Below, in pieces: positions 32,660-44,967 of a DNA stretch of 64,000 nucleotides. Below the pieces are notes generated by a model. The model searched no databases and was not told the origin of the DNA. It saw only the letters and a program-made list of their open reading frames with translations. The stretch's first letter is position 1. Each line of letters begins with the position of its first letter. Origin of the DNA: Hexactinellida sp. DTS-2022 (lineage: Eukaryota; Porifera; Hexactinellida); NCBI GenBank assembly GCA_028753945.1, contig JAPNXP010000004.1, forward strand, positions 2,914,001 to 2,978,000. Reading direction: 5' to 3'. The translations under genes were made by a program, and so were the position numbers.

Positions 32660-34404
32660 GTAAATACAAATATTCTAGGGTAGCTGTAAAGTAAATTCGA
32701 AGGTGTTTGGAAGTAGTTGGAGTTGCATAAATATTGTGCATAAAATTTTTATCCTAGAATTAATTTTTTTAAAAGGAAATTCCACTCACTCGTAATAGGG
32801 ATGCATGGTCATTCAAGGAGTAATAAATTACACTAAGCTGCAAATCTGCAAAGATTATAATATCAAAACATAACCTAGAGATGTTGTGGCAAATAAAAAT
32901 TAGCAATTATAATTTGCCACCTTAGATGGTATCAAATCATGAAATTTTGGATCTGGGCTGATGGACTAAGACTGCTGTTTGTAATATGTTGTTATAGAAT
33001 CAATATACTAATGTAGTGTAATTACATGATGGAGATGCATGATTTATGTAAAAAAACTTTTAACATAAAACCTGGAATTGGTTAGCGATAAATAGAAATA
33101 ACATCCTTAGGAGAATACTTAGGGTGACCATTGTCCAGTTTTTGGACAAAATTTGGAATCTGTCCAGTTTTTGTCCTTTTTTGTAATAATATTAGCCACT
33201 CTGCCACACCATATATGGACACTCTATGTACAGCTCTTAAACAAATTTTTTACACGGTGCCAAAAGCTAATCCAAAGAATTATATTTAATATGTAGATGT
33301 GATTAGGATAGAGCTAGTCTCTACTGTCAATGGATAATGTGGTGGAAATTTGTTTCGTCATCAAATATTGTAACATTTATATGAACATATATGGTAAAAA
33401 TCAAAACCATGACTGCTAGGGTCCCAAAATGTCTTAATTACGTGTAGAAAGTCAGGTATTTTAACTAATTTCAAGGGATTAAATGTATTTTAACTCCATG
33501 AGCTTATCAAATATGAATAGATGTGAACAGTGTCTAATTTATGCCCCCTCTGAAGGGTTTATGGCCCTAACTTTTTGAAAAATGATCGGATAGAGTTAAA
33601 TAACCTCATTTTGTAAGCATTTGCAATTTGGATCACTATATCCACAAATTTTGGATCTTGTATTACAAATTAGTGGATATTTTAACCCCTGAAGTGTGAA
33701 AATCCTATAGAACTGAGAAACACTCAGTAATAAAATGGGTCACAACTCATAATATGCATGACCTTGAGTGTTGAAATCAAATCCTATCGATAGAAGAGAA
33801 CCTGTTGCAATAATATATGCAATCGTGACCTTTGTTATATAAGGCCTTACTACTACTCCGAACCATGGATTACTTAAAGGCCATTGATTATTAGCTGACA
33901 TATCTTTATCTCAATAGATAGCAATGACAGACCTGAGAAATTCATTATAATTATATAGAAAGTTAGGAACATGATATCAAGGCATACATAACACCCTTTA
34001 GAATTGTGATATATCACCATTTGATTACTCAATCGCTATTTTTCGTGGGAATTATCGTGTTTTATAGCCTGCTTTTAACATAGTTAAACGCGTTATAAAT
34101 TTTCAAACTTGGAACATGGGGATGTCCATAACTAGTTGAATGAAATATATCGAAATTATAAATGGAATGTTGACACATTCCTCGGTTGCCAGGGAAAATA
34201 TATTTCCTAAATGAGCCATAACTCAAAAACTATCTATTCTATGTAAACTATGCTAGTACTAATCTATCCTCAATTGGTAACTTCCTATTCATTGATAATA
34301 CATTTTCTTAGCCTAACTACAATAAATCTTTGAGATAATGAGTGTATTACCATATAAAGAATGAAGTGCTATTAGTAATAAAAAATAGTTGAAGGAATTG
34401 ATAA
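32660..34404. other. Non-coding AT-rich stretch
   Basis: No gene. Near 33118 CTTAGGGTGACCA and a GTCCAGTTTTTGGAC motif resemble the flank of the Harbinger element (41985-42015 joined to 45157), so one more dispersed repeat family is likely here. Confidence 0.4.
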
Positions 34405-35556
34405 TTAAATAAATATACGAAGTCTGTTTTCAATTGGAGCTCGACAAACTGGGCATGGTTCAAGGTCTACTATTCTTTGGCTGCAGGCCGAGCAACAGGT
34501 AGCGTGTCTACAAGGCATAAATAACCAAGTTGTTGTGCGAACTGTCAAACAAACCGCGCAGGTTTGATCTGTAATTTGATCGGCAACGTCATTCTCGTTA
34601 TCCGATTCAATGTCCGAAAATTCTGTTCAGGTGTCACAACACTGCCAAGGAGTGTATGCTCCACTCAGTAGTTTTCCCTTGCAGGTTTCCCATCTTTCTT
34701 CTAATATGACATTATTCTTCTTCCTTGGCCTTGATATATCTTTTCCCAGTCTTAGTCTCCCAATTTCATTATCAGTGTCAACTATTATATCATTTAATGT
34801 TGTCATAAAATTCCAAATTCTCTAATGAGATATCTTTATAATTGATCTAATTTTCGCATGATAGCTTTCTGCACCATTTTTTGTTGTAACTTTAGCTTCG
34901 TATATAGAGAGTTCCTCAGGGGTTGTCTGGAGCAACCAACGTCTTTTGAAATACTTAACAAGTTTATCCATTTTCATAGATTATGTTGCAGACAGTTACG
35001 GAGCTTGAATGAATAGGTAAGTTGGACTTATTAGACTTGCAGGAAAAATGGATTGCCATCAGCTGCTTTACAAATTTAGTAATTTCACTGTTCTCATGGA
35101 AACTTTGAGTGAGACCGAGCTTTTGTACTTTTGCCCAATGCGTTCGGTATAATGGAAGCAACAACCAGGAACGGTATAAAATGTTCCGTCAAATTGGATG
35201 TCTGTGATTTCGGGCAAAAAATTCATTATAGTTTCAGAGTGTAATATTACTGCAACTTGAGTATGTAGAGATATCGTAAACTTATGGTGTTTTCCATAGG
35301 TCTTACCTGGTAACATTTCAGAAAAATTTTCAGCGCTAAGAGGAATCTTTGGTTGTGTTTTCCTTCGTGATCTGTACATGGAAGACTCACATTAGTTGAA
35401 TGAAATTCTACATTCGAAAGGGTCCGTTCTAGTTTCATCATCAAATAATTTTCTTAAACTACCTTGTGAATTTCTCGCGATCTTCTTGCATCGGTTTTTC
35501 AAATCATATATACTTCTGATTCATATGCATCGATATCATGGTTATGAATAGAACAT

Positions 35557-38500
35557 TAGGGTGGCCTGAAAATAAAAAAATTCGCATTAAACTTCGCACA
35601 CCCCCTCAAAAGGTGAGGTTATATACCAAACTGAATCATACTAATTATTATCCCAAACGTATGCCATTAACAGGTCTCTCAAGGTCACTATGTCTGTTCT
35701 TGTCATCCTGATTTTCACCGAATCCCGATAAATTATATGGTTACCTTAATTGAGCTTAAGTTGGTACTATACGAGTCTATACACGATTAAATTCGAAAAT
35801 TAGTGATTTTCTGGCAAATTCGTTTTTATTTATAACAATTTGACATCACACTACAATTTACTATTACATTTTTAACACCCCTATAAAGTCACCTATTTTG
35901 ACATTAGTAATTTTGATCATTTTCATATAGAAAAATCATTAACTGGAATACAAATTATTGTCAGATTGATTTATCAACATACAATCACATCACTAAATAT
36001 TCATCAAATCATTCTTGCACGCGTTTGAACTGTATAGTTTGCGGTGATATTCCACTACCTGGTAGAGCAGCTGCCGCTGTTCTTCATTCTTTGTTAGCAC
36101 TTCATTGAAGTCTGTTGCCAACTTGACGGCCCGCTCTGCAGCGTCGTTAACAACACTCAATGCACGGACAGTCATACGTGCTGCCTTGAAATCTTCGCGT
36201 TGTTCCCAAAGTTCAACAGCAACTGTTAGAAAACCCTGCGGAAGACGCAAAGCCTCAAATAAGTTAAAGGATCGTGGAGTAACGAAGTCCGAAATCGACC
36301 GATGTTGGAATGTAGCCTGGTTCGGATCGAGACGACGCACAAGTGTATTAGTAGTCTGTATATCACTTTGCAGTGCGGTAACAATCGCGGATCTATCGGT
36401 GGTATTGATGTTGTCAGAAAACAAAGACAAGCAGACGAGATCCTCACTCAAGTACCACAAGTGGTGTCGCATCTTCTTCTCAGCGACAATTGCGACCTTG
36501 TTGTCGACGGTTTTGAACTGTTCCACTAGTTTCAGCATCCGGAGGTCGTTGGCTGGTGCGGAGGTCGTTTCTGCCGCATCCAACCAGAATGTCACATAGA
36601 TTGTAGTGTTAAACAAGCATATGCGACGCAAGCTGTCGATCTCCCGTCTGATCAAATGAATTTGGTTGCGGAAACCAAAGATCTTCAGACAGTAAATGCC
36701 CTTTGCCATCCATCTTGCGCGGTGGTATGCCCCTGGTGCGTAGATTGAAGCATTAACTTCTTCTCCCAGTAAAAGTAAATCGTCAGAAGGGCGAATTCTC
36801 GGTAGTCATCACGTGGTTTTATTTCCGCCAGGTATTTTCTAAGTTTGTCGACTACTTCGCCTCGCCGTGATGCAAGCCATGTCATTTCTGCAGGATTCAA
36901 AGCACCAGCTCCATCCTGATCACTGTTAAGTTGTTCAAACTTTGATTTGTCAATAAAGGCCCATTGCGACTTGAATCGTTTGAATAGTTCTATCTCAGGC
37001 CCCGACGAGACAAATAAGTTATCAAATACTGCTGCTGCGTACAGCTCCAACATGTGATGCCGGCACGCAAGGAACAACAGTCTCTTAGGAAATAAATCCT
37101 GGATGACTGTTATCGCGCCTGTGTGAACTCCTGTATTACTCGCTGTTGTGTCAAAGCAGAGACCTGCCAGATTCTCCTCGACACCTGACCATTCGTGGAT
37201 AAACTCCATCACCTTCTGGGCCATCAACTTCCCACTTCCGACAGGCAGGATGGGGATGCCCAGCAGTTTCTCAACACCTAGTCCCGACACAACAATCGCA
37301 AGACGATCGTTCTTTGTACCATCTTGGTTTGGCAACAGTTTCGTATCGAAGTGCACGACCAATGGAACATTTGGATTGAAATTTTGTCTGACCTCCGTAG
37401 CCATTAACTCTCGCGATTCGTTGCGAGCCTCCATCATGCTAGTGCGAGACATTGTGATCTCCTTCAAGTTTACACCTGCTGCGGCAAGTGCAGGCATGAC
37501 AATCATCATCGCCTTGCGAGTAGAGATCTGTGTCCGGTCCAGGGCTGTGTTGAAGACTGGATTGTCAATGATACGGCTTTTCTTGAATTGATTGGGTGAT
37601 AAACACTCCTGATTTTGAGAATCCAGGGTAGTCGGTTGAGTTTTTGAAATATAATCTCCAGTTTCGGAATTTTCGCAGTCGCTTAAATTGTAATCAGTCC
37701 TTTCAGATTGATTGTGAGGACAACATACTAAAGCGGCTGCTTGACGTGTTTGTTCAGATAGCTTGCGCCTGATTCTCTTCTCAACAGCTCTTCTAAAGGT
37801 TTTATCCTCAGTGGACATGGACATCAAGCGGTCGCTACGTTGATCTACCAGAAACTGTCGATCTTCGAGTAGCTTGGTTTTTTTCTCCCAGTCAGCATGT
37901 GCAATGTCAAATAATTTACCGAGTAGCAGGGTGAATTGTGTTTCGAGCATCTGCTGTGCTGTACTCCTGCGATATTTGTTTTTCGAAACTCGTACGGACT
38001 TGTGATGTAAATCCTTCAATTTGCTAACAACGTGAGGTTTCTCTGTTGTAGGGATGTTAGCTCGAGCCCAAAATGAGATCACCTCGTCTGCGACTGTACT
38101 GCAAGCGGTGGCAAGTGTCAAGTGCATTATCTTCATTTCAAAGAACACACGTCGAAGAGTCGTGCTGGAAAGAGGTAACTGACTCAGCTCGTCAAGCATG
38201 TGGAGGGGCTGTCCGATGAGTCAGATAGCTGTTGATGATCTGGTCGCCATGAAATATCAAATTTAGCTAATTGTTATAAAAATTGTAATTTTAAATTTCA
38301 AAATCTCTAATATACAGTATATAGGTTTTTTGATAAGATAATATAACAAATGTGTTATAGTAATTATATAGTCCCCAATCAATAGGTATTATGTCATTAG
38401 TCACATAGAAAACTTGAAAATTATAAACCAAATAAATCAAAGCGAGATTATTTTTAAAAATCGTGCAACAAAATGACCAGTACATACATGATGATCTTGA

Positions 38501-38634
38501 GAGACCTGTTAATGATGTCTTTTTGATGTAAAAATTGCATGTTGTCAGTTTTCTATACAGGGTCACGTTTTGAGAGGGTGTGCGAATCTCAATTCCAAAA
38601 TATTTTTTTTCCAATAGAAAAATAAACCACCCTA
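35557..38634 (-). mobile_element. hAT-like DNA transposon with 9-base target duplication
   Basis: TIR TAGGGTGG plus a subterminal match around TTCGCACACCC.CTCAAAA. Target duplication ATAGAACAT (35548-35556 and 38635-38643). Because of a shared T the true length could be 8. Removing it rejoins a FLYWCH finger in frame (FIHPC-SIHNHD). Carries one near-intact transposase gene. Confidence 0.85.
35993..38199 (-). pseudogene. hAT-like transposase with one frameshift
   Basis: A 504-residue open part (38199-36685) and a 238-residue part (36709-35993) in the next frame. They join near 36765, where the second frame reads GEEVNASIYAPGAYHRARWM before MAKGIYCLKIF. Motifs: VVHFDTKLLPN (possible first Asp), LCFDTTASNTGVHTGA (second Asp region), LLFLACRHHMLEL (CxxH, like the C-x2-H of hAT enzymes), and FKRFKSQW. 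I recall this protein family as frequent in invertebrate genomes without a settled name. hAT affinity rests on the D..CxxH pattern and the 8-9-base duplication. Only one break is evident, so the copy decayed recently. Confidence 0.6.
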
Positions 38635-38790
38635 ATAGAACATGGATGTATAAAATCAGATTCAAGATTCAATTTACCTGTCCCTTTACAACCATTTTTC
38701 CATAAAACACATCTCAAATATGCTCTTGTCTCCTTAACCTTGTATTTCACGTATTTGAAACCATCGATTGTTTCATATATATTTCAACCA

Positions 38791-39734
38791 GTGCGCACAT
38801 AATTTCCTAAGGTCTATTCCATGATTTGGAATTTTTAGATATGAATTTTTTGATGAAATTATCAAGTAACTAGCTTTTTATAAAAAGTCGATCAAATCGA
38901 TTGATGTTTTGATATAACATTAACGCTACCTACGACTAGTCAGGACTGTGACGTAATGGGTAAAATCAAAACTATTAACGATGTCAATTCAATTAGTATA
39001 TCAGTTCCTTTGCCTTACTATAGAGTATTTGAAAAATAACTAACATCATTGATTTCATTCTTAAACTTGCCTATATTCAATGAAAACATATATAGCGTTG
39101 CTATGTAATATAAGCCATAGATATTTCTAGTAGAAAATCACGATAACTTCAATTGAAACACTTTGTTTTTACTTCATTACTCGCCAAATCAATATGTATT
39201 CAAATTGCCTATACGAGAAAATCACCAATATTATCGAAATTTATAAATTTATAAGGAATTCAAAAATTCAGGTCTATTTTTAGATGGAATTTCCCTATTT
39301 TTGAGAAATGTGGCCATACAACTTTGCGAAAATAGAAAAAAGTATGGAAACGCTCTGAACGATATTTAGATATATATATAAACTACATCTCCCAGAAATT
39401 TCAAGTTGATATCATAAATAATCACGGGGTTCTCTAGCTTTTTCCACAGCCGGTATTAGAAAATATTTATGTGGAGAAGAGGGTTTAGAAGGACACAATA
39501 GTGGCACAAACCTTCAATACTTCTGACAGAAAATGGTTTGAAGATAATTGAAGCAGTTCATATTCCTCGAAAACGATTACTGTTAGTGTTAGCAAGTTAG
39601 AGCTAAGCTCTTGCACAACTCTGATTTTCATGATCGATGGTTTGTGATGGTCACATGACACCTCCATATATGGGCATGGGCTCCTTGAGCATGGAAACTA
39701 TTTGGAAAATAGTCCAATTTGTTATTCCAATGAT
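38791..39734. other. Non-coding AT-rich stretch
   Basis: No gene recognised. A GAGCTAAG(C/T)TCTTGC segment near 39602 recurs at 39962 on the other side of the next MITE, and CATATATGGGCATGG (39663) is inverted at about 40030. Confidence 0.35.
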
Positions 39735-39917
39735 GAGATATCTTATATGTAGACCGTCTAGAAATAGACCAGGTTTTATTCCCTATGCATTAGTATTACC
39801 CATAAAAAGCAGGGCAAGTGGTCTACAGAATTTATAGACGGTCTACAAATTTTTGGCTTATTTGTATGGGCTTTTATAGACCGTCTATTTCTAGACGGTC
39901 TACATATAAGGATGCTC
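39735..39917. mobile_element. 183-base MITE with 9-base duplication
   Basis: Inverted ends GAG(A/C)ATC(T/C)TTATATG continuing into GTAGACCGTCTAGAAATAG. Target duplication TCCAATGAT (39726-39734 and 39918-39926). Internal extra copies of TATAGACGGTCTA. The 9-base duplication suggests MULE mobilisation. Confidence 0.85.
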
Positions 39918-41278
39918 TCCAATGATATATGCATGATATATTGATGTGAATAATCGATTAGAGCTAAGTTCTGCTTTCTCTAGTTTATGAGATACAAAAA
40001 TGCTGAATCATCAAAATGTGGCACATATCCATGCCCATATATGGTCATTTGAAAAAATGGAAGTCGTGTATTGCGAGCCTTTTTCACTAGTACATTTTAA
40101 TTCTAGGTGCACGGGAGTCTGAGAAATGTATTCAGAGGGGGGGTGTTAGAAATAGGACCCCTAGGATAGATAATGTACCCTAACTTTGCGAATTTTCTCT
40201 TTCTATATGATTTTTTTATCAATTTTGGTGTTTTTAGCACAGACTATCAAATGGGCCAGGTATATTCAAGGAAAATCACCAAATATCATGTCACTTAGAG
40301 CAAACAATCTATCTGAAAGTGCTGAACCACTGAAAAAGTGCACTCAGCACCCCAAATATCGACTTATAGAGGTCAAATTAGTCGAGATATTGTACGTTTG
40401 ACCTTTGCATATCCTTGGGGGCTTAATCAAGCGTCTATAGACGAAATAAATCTTTTTTGAGATTTTGTAGCCATTGGAAAAAATAATACTCGTAGGTAGC
40501 GTTAAATGTGATATGATAAATAGTATCAAATCATTTGTTTATAAAATCTGTATTTCATGACTATTTTATGTATTCAAAACTCACAAACAATCGATCGACA
40601 GAGGCGATCTATCTATCGACAATTTCCTTAGAAATGGAGTCGATCACCGACAATCTCCTTAGATATGGAGTCAATCTATTGACAACCTCCTTAGAAATGG
40701 AGTGGATATATCGACAATTGTTCATTTTCGATCTATCGACAGCTAAAGAATTCGATCTAATGCAGGCGCCCATTTTTTCTATATACTTAATTAGAATATA
40801 GTGTAACCAATGGCTTATCCTTAATAATATTTGTTTCTGTTTACCAAAAATGTGATTTCGAATCAAGTGATGATAATCAGGATTACTCGAATAAATAAAA
40901 AATTGAATTTGTTGAAACGTTTATAGCTCAGATACTATTTTTTGTAAAACTATTCTAGTAAATGTTAATTAAAAAGCTATACACTGACCTACCAAAAGTA
41001 TTCGTACCAATCAAATAACTTGTGCCACAAATGGCACATGGCGTAAATATGCTTCAAATTTAATGTGTGTAGTATCAAAATATTCTGAAATGTAGTATTT
41101 CTTCGAGTTTGGTTAACTCCTAAAAAAGGGTTAACTGCTTCTAAAATTATTATCCCTGCTATAACAATATATGAGTCCCATCATATCGAAACCCAATTTA
41201 TTGTGTAATCTATTGAAATGTTGGTGAATGTGGAAATTATTGTTATGTACGAATACTTTTGATAGGTAAGTGTAGTAG
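39918..41278. other. Non-coding, with a short tandem repeat at 40610-40720
   Basis: No gene. At 40610-40720 about three copies of a 45-base unit (TCGACAATCTCCTTAGAAATGG, given here as core CTCCTTAGAAATGGAG) are visible. Confidence 0.5.
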
Positions 41279-41385
41279 CAGGGCCGGCGGAAGTGGTCAG
41301 GCCGGTCAGCCCATGGACTTGACTACTTTAGTCAAGTTGTAAGGCCAATATCCTGACTACTTAATAACTGCTTCCGCTGGCCCTG
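41279..41385. mobile_element. 107-base MITE with AGTAG flanks
   Basis: TIR CAGGGCCGGCGGAAG against CAGGGCCAGCGGAAG (14 of 15). Flanked by AGTAG on both sides (41274-41278 and 41386-41390). The CAGGG ends look hAT-like, but the duplication is 5, not 8. Confidence 0.65.
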
Positions 41386-41403
41386 AGTAGGGTCCAACTA
41401 TAG

Positions 41404-41548
41404 CAGTGGTTCCCAACCTGGGTTCCACGGACGGCAGTATGAGTCCACAAGATCTTAAAATTTGTATTACTATCAATGGTAGGGGGTCCACAGAACGTCT
41501 AATATTTGCTATAGGGGGTTCACGGTTGAAAAAAGTTGGGACTCGCTG
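41404..41548. mobile_element. 145-base hAT-type MITE
   Basis: TIR CAGTGGTTCCCAAC against CAGCGAGTCCCAAC. Flanks AACTATAG and TACTATAG, an 8-base duplication with one change. Confidence 0.85.
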
Positions 41549-41680
41549 TACTATAGTTTTATACGATTTTAATTTGGGCAGGAGATGAAGAATTTACTAG
41601 AATTGAAAATCCAACCCAATTCTCAATTTCGTCTTGGTTCCTCTTTTATACTTAAATTTGTGTTCTGATCCAAGTGACAC

Positions 41681-41928
41681 CATAGGCGCCGAAAGTGGGG
41701 GGGTCAGGGAGGGTGTCTCCCCCCCTGACCGAGGAGATGTCAGGGAAGAAAAATGGAAAATTACTGATTCCATAATGAGTTTGTATAAATTTCAGTTGAT
41801 GATGTATATATCTATACAATTATCCCCATCCAACATTGATTTTATCCCCATACGCATTGTTTTTTTAACTTTGACATTTGAATATTACGTCACACCCCCC
41901 CTAGCGTTTGAGAGTTTCGGCGCCCATG
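41681..41928. mobile_element. 248-base hAT-type MITE
   Basis: TIR CATAGGCGCCGAAA against CATGGGCGCCGAAA. Perfect 8-base duplication AGTGACAC (41673-41680 and 41929-41936). The end sequence resembles the MITE at 53263. Confidence 0.88.
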
Positions 41929-42533
41929 AGTGACACTATATACGTAATTAGAAATACAAATTGAAAATATCGAGATAGTATACTTAGGGTGACCAGATGG
42001 GTTTTAACAAAAACCTGGGGGGTTATTCACTAAACTTCTTAAACTTAAACTTAAACTTAAACTAAGTTTAAGTTTAAGTTTAAGTTTTCGTCTTAAACTT
42101 AGCTTTTGCTTAAACTTAAACTAAGTTTTTGCTTAGTTTTACTGTAAAAACTTAGCAAAAGTTAAGCCCCGTCCGAAGCAGACTTAACTTGATTATTCGC
42201 TCCTTTTTGATATGATGGCATCAATAAATATAATTTTAGAGCTTTGTAACAATTCGTACTATCTCCCAACATAGTATACACTTGAAATAAGAATATAATG
42301 AAGTGAATTCCACATAATTATTTTAAAATCATGGTTGGACTAGGATTATTAATAATACATGTATAATTGCGTGGATATTGCGATAGTATTGTTTTGCAAT
42401 CAATCGCAATACTTCGTCAGGATGACAAGATTTGAATCCTGAAATGGCAAATCTATAAATAATTAATTTTCGATGCTACAGAGTAAATAATTTTATCCCT
42501 ACTTACAATAATTGTTGCATTCTGTCACTTCCG

Positions 42534-43319
42534 ATGTCTTTGAAAATTCGTGCCAATAATTTTTCCGCCGAGGAGATAGCATTACTAATTGAATTAGTTC
42601 AAGAGAATAAGCCAAATCTCTTCGGTGCTCTAAGTTCTTCTCTCACCAGTGAAGAGAAAGTTAACATCTGGGAAGATATCGCCCAAAAGCTTACACAGGC
42701 TCATGGAACAGTTAGGACCAAAGATGATGTCTCTAAGAAGTGGTCTAACATCTTGGCAAAACACAAGCCGATTATAAGCGACAAGTTGTCCTCCATCCGT
42801 AAAACAGGAGGTGGGTCCCCTGAAGGAAATTTATCTGAAATGGAGCTTAAGATCAAAAGTATTAAGGGGAAGGAACTTTTCGAAGGTGTGGCATCAGGCA
42901 TTGATCTTTCCCTTTTATCGCCAATCAGTCAATTGAGTGAATCTGAGATGTCCATCGGCAGTGCAACAGATAGAGACATCAAACCACGTCGAAAAAGAAA
43001 ATTCTTCGACGATGATGTTGCTTTAACTCACTCGGTAAAGAATGTTATTTTGCAAAGTGAACAGGAGAAGCTGGTTGTATTGAAAAGTATAGATAGCAAG
43101 TTGGATCGAGTGGTGGATCTCTTAGAAGCTGTAGTATCTAATCAAAATAGGATGCTCTCCAACAATTTTAGCCAAATACAGCCTACTTTACAGCCTACTT
43201 TACCACCTTTTCAAACTGCTCCTTCCACACTACCACCTCCCCCTAATCCTCACGGGTATTTTCACTCCTTCGTTCCTCCGCACCCTCCGCACCCTCATCA
43301 TTTTCAAACTAATGATTAA
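42534..43319 (+). CDS. Myb/SANT-like DNA-binding protein of the Harbinger element
   Basis: 261 residues, open. Residues about 8-85 have the Trp/hydrophobic spacing of a SANT/trihelix domain: FSAEEIALLIELV, KVNIWEDIAQKL, VSKKWSNILAKH. A basic stretch, KPRRKRKF (about 150), could be nuclear import. A helical segment (LDRVVDLLEAVVSNQ) follows, then a Pro/His-rich C-terminus. In PIF/Harbinger elements the Myb-like partner carries the transposase to the nucleus and binds the ends. The ATG at 42534 gives the SANT domain at the usual N-terminal place. It is intact although the transposase is broken. Confidence 0.82.
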   Translation: MSLKIRANNFSAEEIALLIELVQENKPNLFGALSSSLTSEEKVNIWEDIAQKLTQAHGTVRTKDDVSKKWSNILAKHKPIISDKLSSIRKTGGGSPEGNLSEMELKIKSIKGKELFEGVASGIDLSLLSPISQLSESEMSIGSATDRDIKPRRKRKFFDDDVALTHSVKNVILQSEQEKLVVLKSIDSKLDRVVDLLEAVVSNQNRMLSNNFSQIQPTLQPTLPPFQTAPSTLPPPPNPHGYFHSFVPPHPPHPHHFQTND

Positions 43320-43403
43320 TTTATAATCTTAATCTTAATGTTTATACTATACAGAATGTATATCAATAATTATTGTAGGTTTATACTATATAAAACTTAA
43401 TAA

Positions 43404-44967
43404 TTAATCAAAATAATCTATAATGACTGACTGGCGAACAATACTTCCATTAGTTGTTGATGTAACACCCGGATAACTATCTTCTGCAATAGTATCTTCT
43501 ACAATAGGATCTTCTTGCTCGATTGTATCTATCTGCCATTGTAGCCTATGATCGATGCAAAAATTATGCAGCACCATTGTAGCTACTACTAATCGACAAA
43601 CTCTCTCCGGGGTGTAACAGAGTCCCTCCAGTTTTGTCCATAGATCGCCATCTACTCTTCCAAACCCCAAAAGCGCATTCAATAGTTTTTCGAGATTTCA
43701 GAAAAGCTCTATTATAGCGCCTCTCCCCTGGCGTGATTGGAGAAATTATTGGTGTAAGGAGGTTAGGCTTTAGTGGATACCCACTATCGCCGAGGAACCA
43801 TCCTTTGACAGTGGGTATATCTCCACTAGCAATCCTTCGATTGATACCAGACTGCCTCCAAATAAAGGCATCATGAGTGCACCCAGGCCATTTGGCGACA
43901 ATATCAATAAATTTTAAATCGGTATCGCATATTGCTTGGGCATTGATGGAGTGAAAGTTTTTCCTGTTGACAAATAGATCTTCGTTACAGTGAGGTGCTA
44001 AAATAGGTACATGTGTGCCGTCAATACATCCGAGTACAAGTGGAAAGCCATTTAATTCCAAGAATTTTTGCTGTATTCGTAATTGATCTACAGTGGAACC
44101 TCTATAAGTGGGGGAGCATGGGACGGGGAAAGTTTCAATTGCCCCCCATTCCCCGGTTATAAAATTAATTGGAAAACATTACATATGCTATATTATACAA
44201 AATATTCATATAACACAAACATTAATGCACGTTCTAGTTCTTATTTGTATACTATGACAATTTAGTTAACTGCTGATCTACACTAGGTGATTTCTTCTAA
44301 AAACATCAGAGTAGATCAATCGAAAATATTTTTTCTGTAGAACTTTAGAGTCGATTTGTTGGAAATATTGTATTATTTTATAATAATCATGTTAGGATTT
44401 GTCCATTCTCCCCATTTATGGAGGTTGTTTTGTATGGAGATAAAAACTCCTTGAAATTTATGGTCCCCCATTCCCCACTTCCCCGCTTATAGAGGTTCAT
44501 TTGTATGGATATAAACGAATATTGTAAAAAAATTCCCCACTTATGGAGGTTCCCCATTTATAGAGACCCCACTTATAGAGGTTGCACTGTATTTGATTTG
44601 GGAAAACTATATAATCTCGGGCAAAAAAACATAGTGCATCTGTCACTGTACGGATACATCGGGAAACAGAAGGCTGGGATATCCCATGTGAAGTTGCGAC
44701 AACCGTTTGAAATGAACCGGTGGCGAGAAATTGTAATGTGACAGCTAATTGTGTGGGAGCTGGAATGGAATGTGATCGAATAGTTGATCGATGAAGGAAC
44801 GTTACAACTTTTTCTTGCAGCTGAACGAACATATATTTAGTAACTCTGTAACGCGCGATAAATTCTGTATCGTTATAAACATCAATTGGGTTGAGTCTAT
44901 CACGAAATACTCTCTGTCGTGACAAACTTTGTGAAAGATCGAGATCAAGTTGAAAAGCGAGTGCCAT
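43404..44967 (-). pseudogene. PIF/Harbinger transposase, MITE-interrupted and frameshifted
   Basis: Starts MALAFQLDLDLSQSLS (44967) and runs to FPNQI at about 44592. It is interrupted by the MITE 44091-44589 and resumes as DQLRIQQKFLELNGFPLVLG. Excision with one TA keeps the frame. Catalytic residues: VLGCIDGTHVPI (Asp), GWFLGDSGYPL (Asp), KTIECAFGVWKSRW (Glu). A 1-base shift near 43625 separates this from the C-terminal LCYTPERVCRLVVATMVLHNFC, which ends at 43404. All three DDE residues remain. Similar to HARBI1-type nucleases in plan. Confidence 0.85.
44091..44589. mobile_element. 499-base pogo/mariner-type MITE
   Basis: TIR CAGTGGAACCTCTATAAG against CAGTGCAACCTCTATAAG. Target TA duplicated (44089-44090 and 44590-44591). 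Internal repeats of CCCCACTTATAGAGGTT. No ORF. Confidence 0.88.

Larger units (their letters stand above)
34405..38790 (-). pseudogene. MULE transposase with N-terminal FLYWCH and C-terminal RING, decayed
   Basis: Minus strand, split by the element at 35557-38634. The FLYWCH part (about 38790-38644) reads FKYVKYKVKETRAYLRCVLW, NGCKG, FIHPC. After the insert, IHNHD at 35547. Then FDGTFYTVP (first Asp, about 35190), directly followed by FHYTERIG and VQKLGLTQSFHENSEI; the segment with the second Asp is deleted. LVKYFKRRW and NGAESYHAKI (catalytic Glu) lie at 34970-34850. It ends in a RING-HC finger (about 34580-34405): CAVC, MPCRHATCCSAC, CPVCRAPI, stop at 34405. RING-HC fingers are usually E3 ubiquitin ligase modules. 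Several stops and shifts. Fusion of a RING to a MULE transposase is the notable feature. Confidence 0.75.

Noticed and set aside
40535-40801. 88-codon ORF
   Set aside because: Reads through the 45-base tandem repeat at 40610-40720; no other support.
41634-41933. 99-codon ORF
   Set aside because: It spans a hAT-type MITE with an exact 8-base duplication; no family resemblance.
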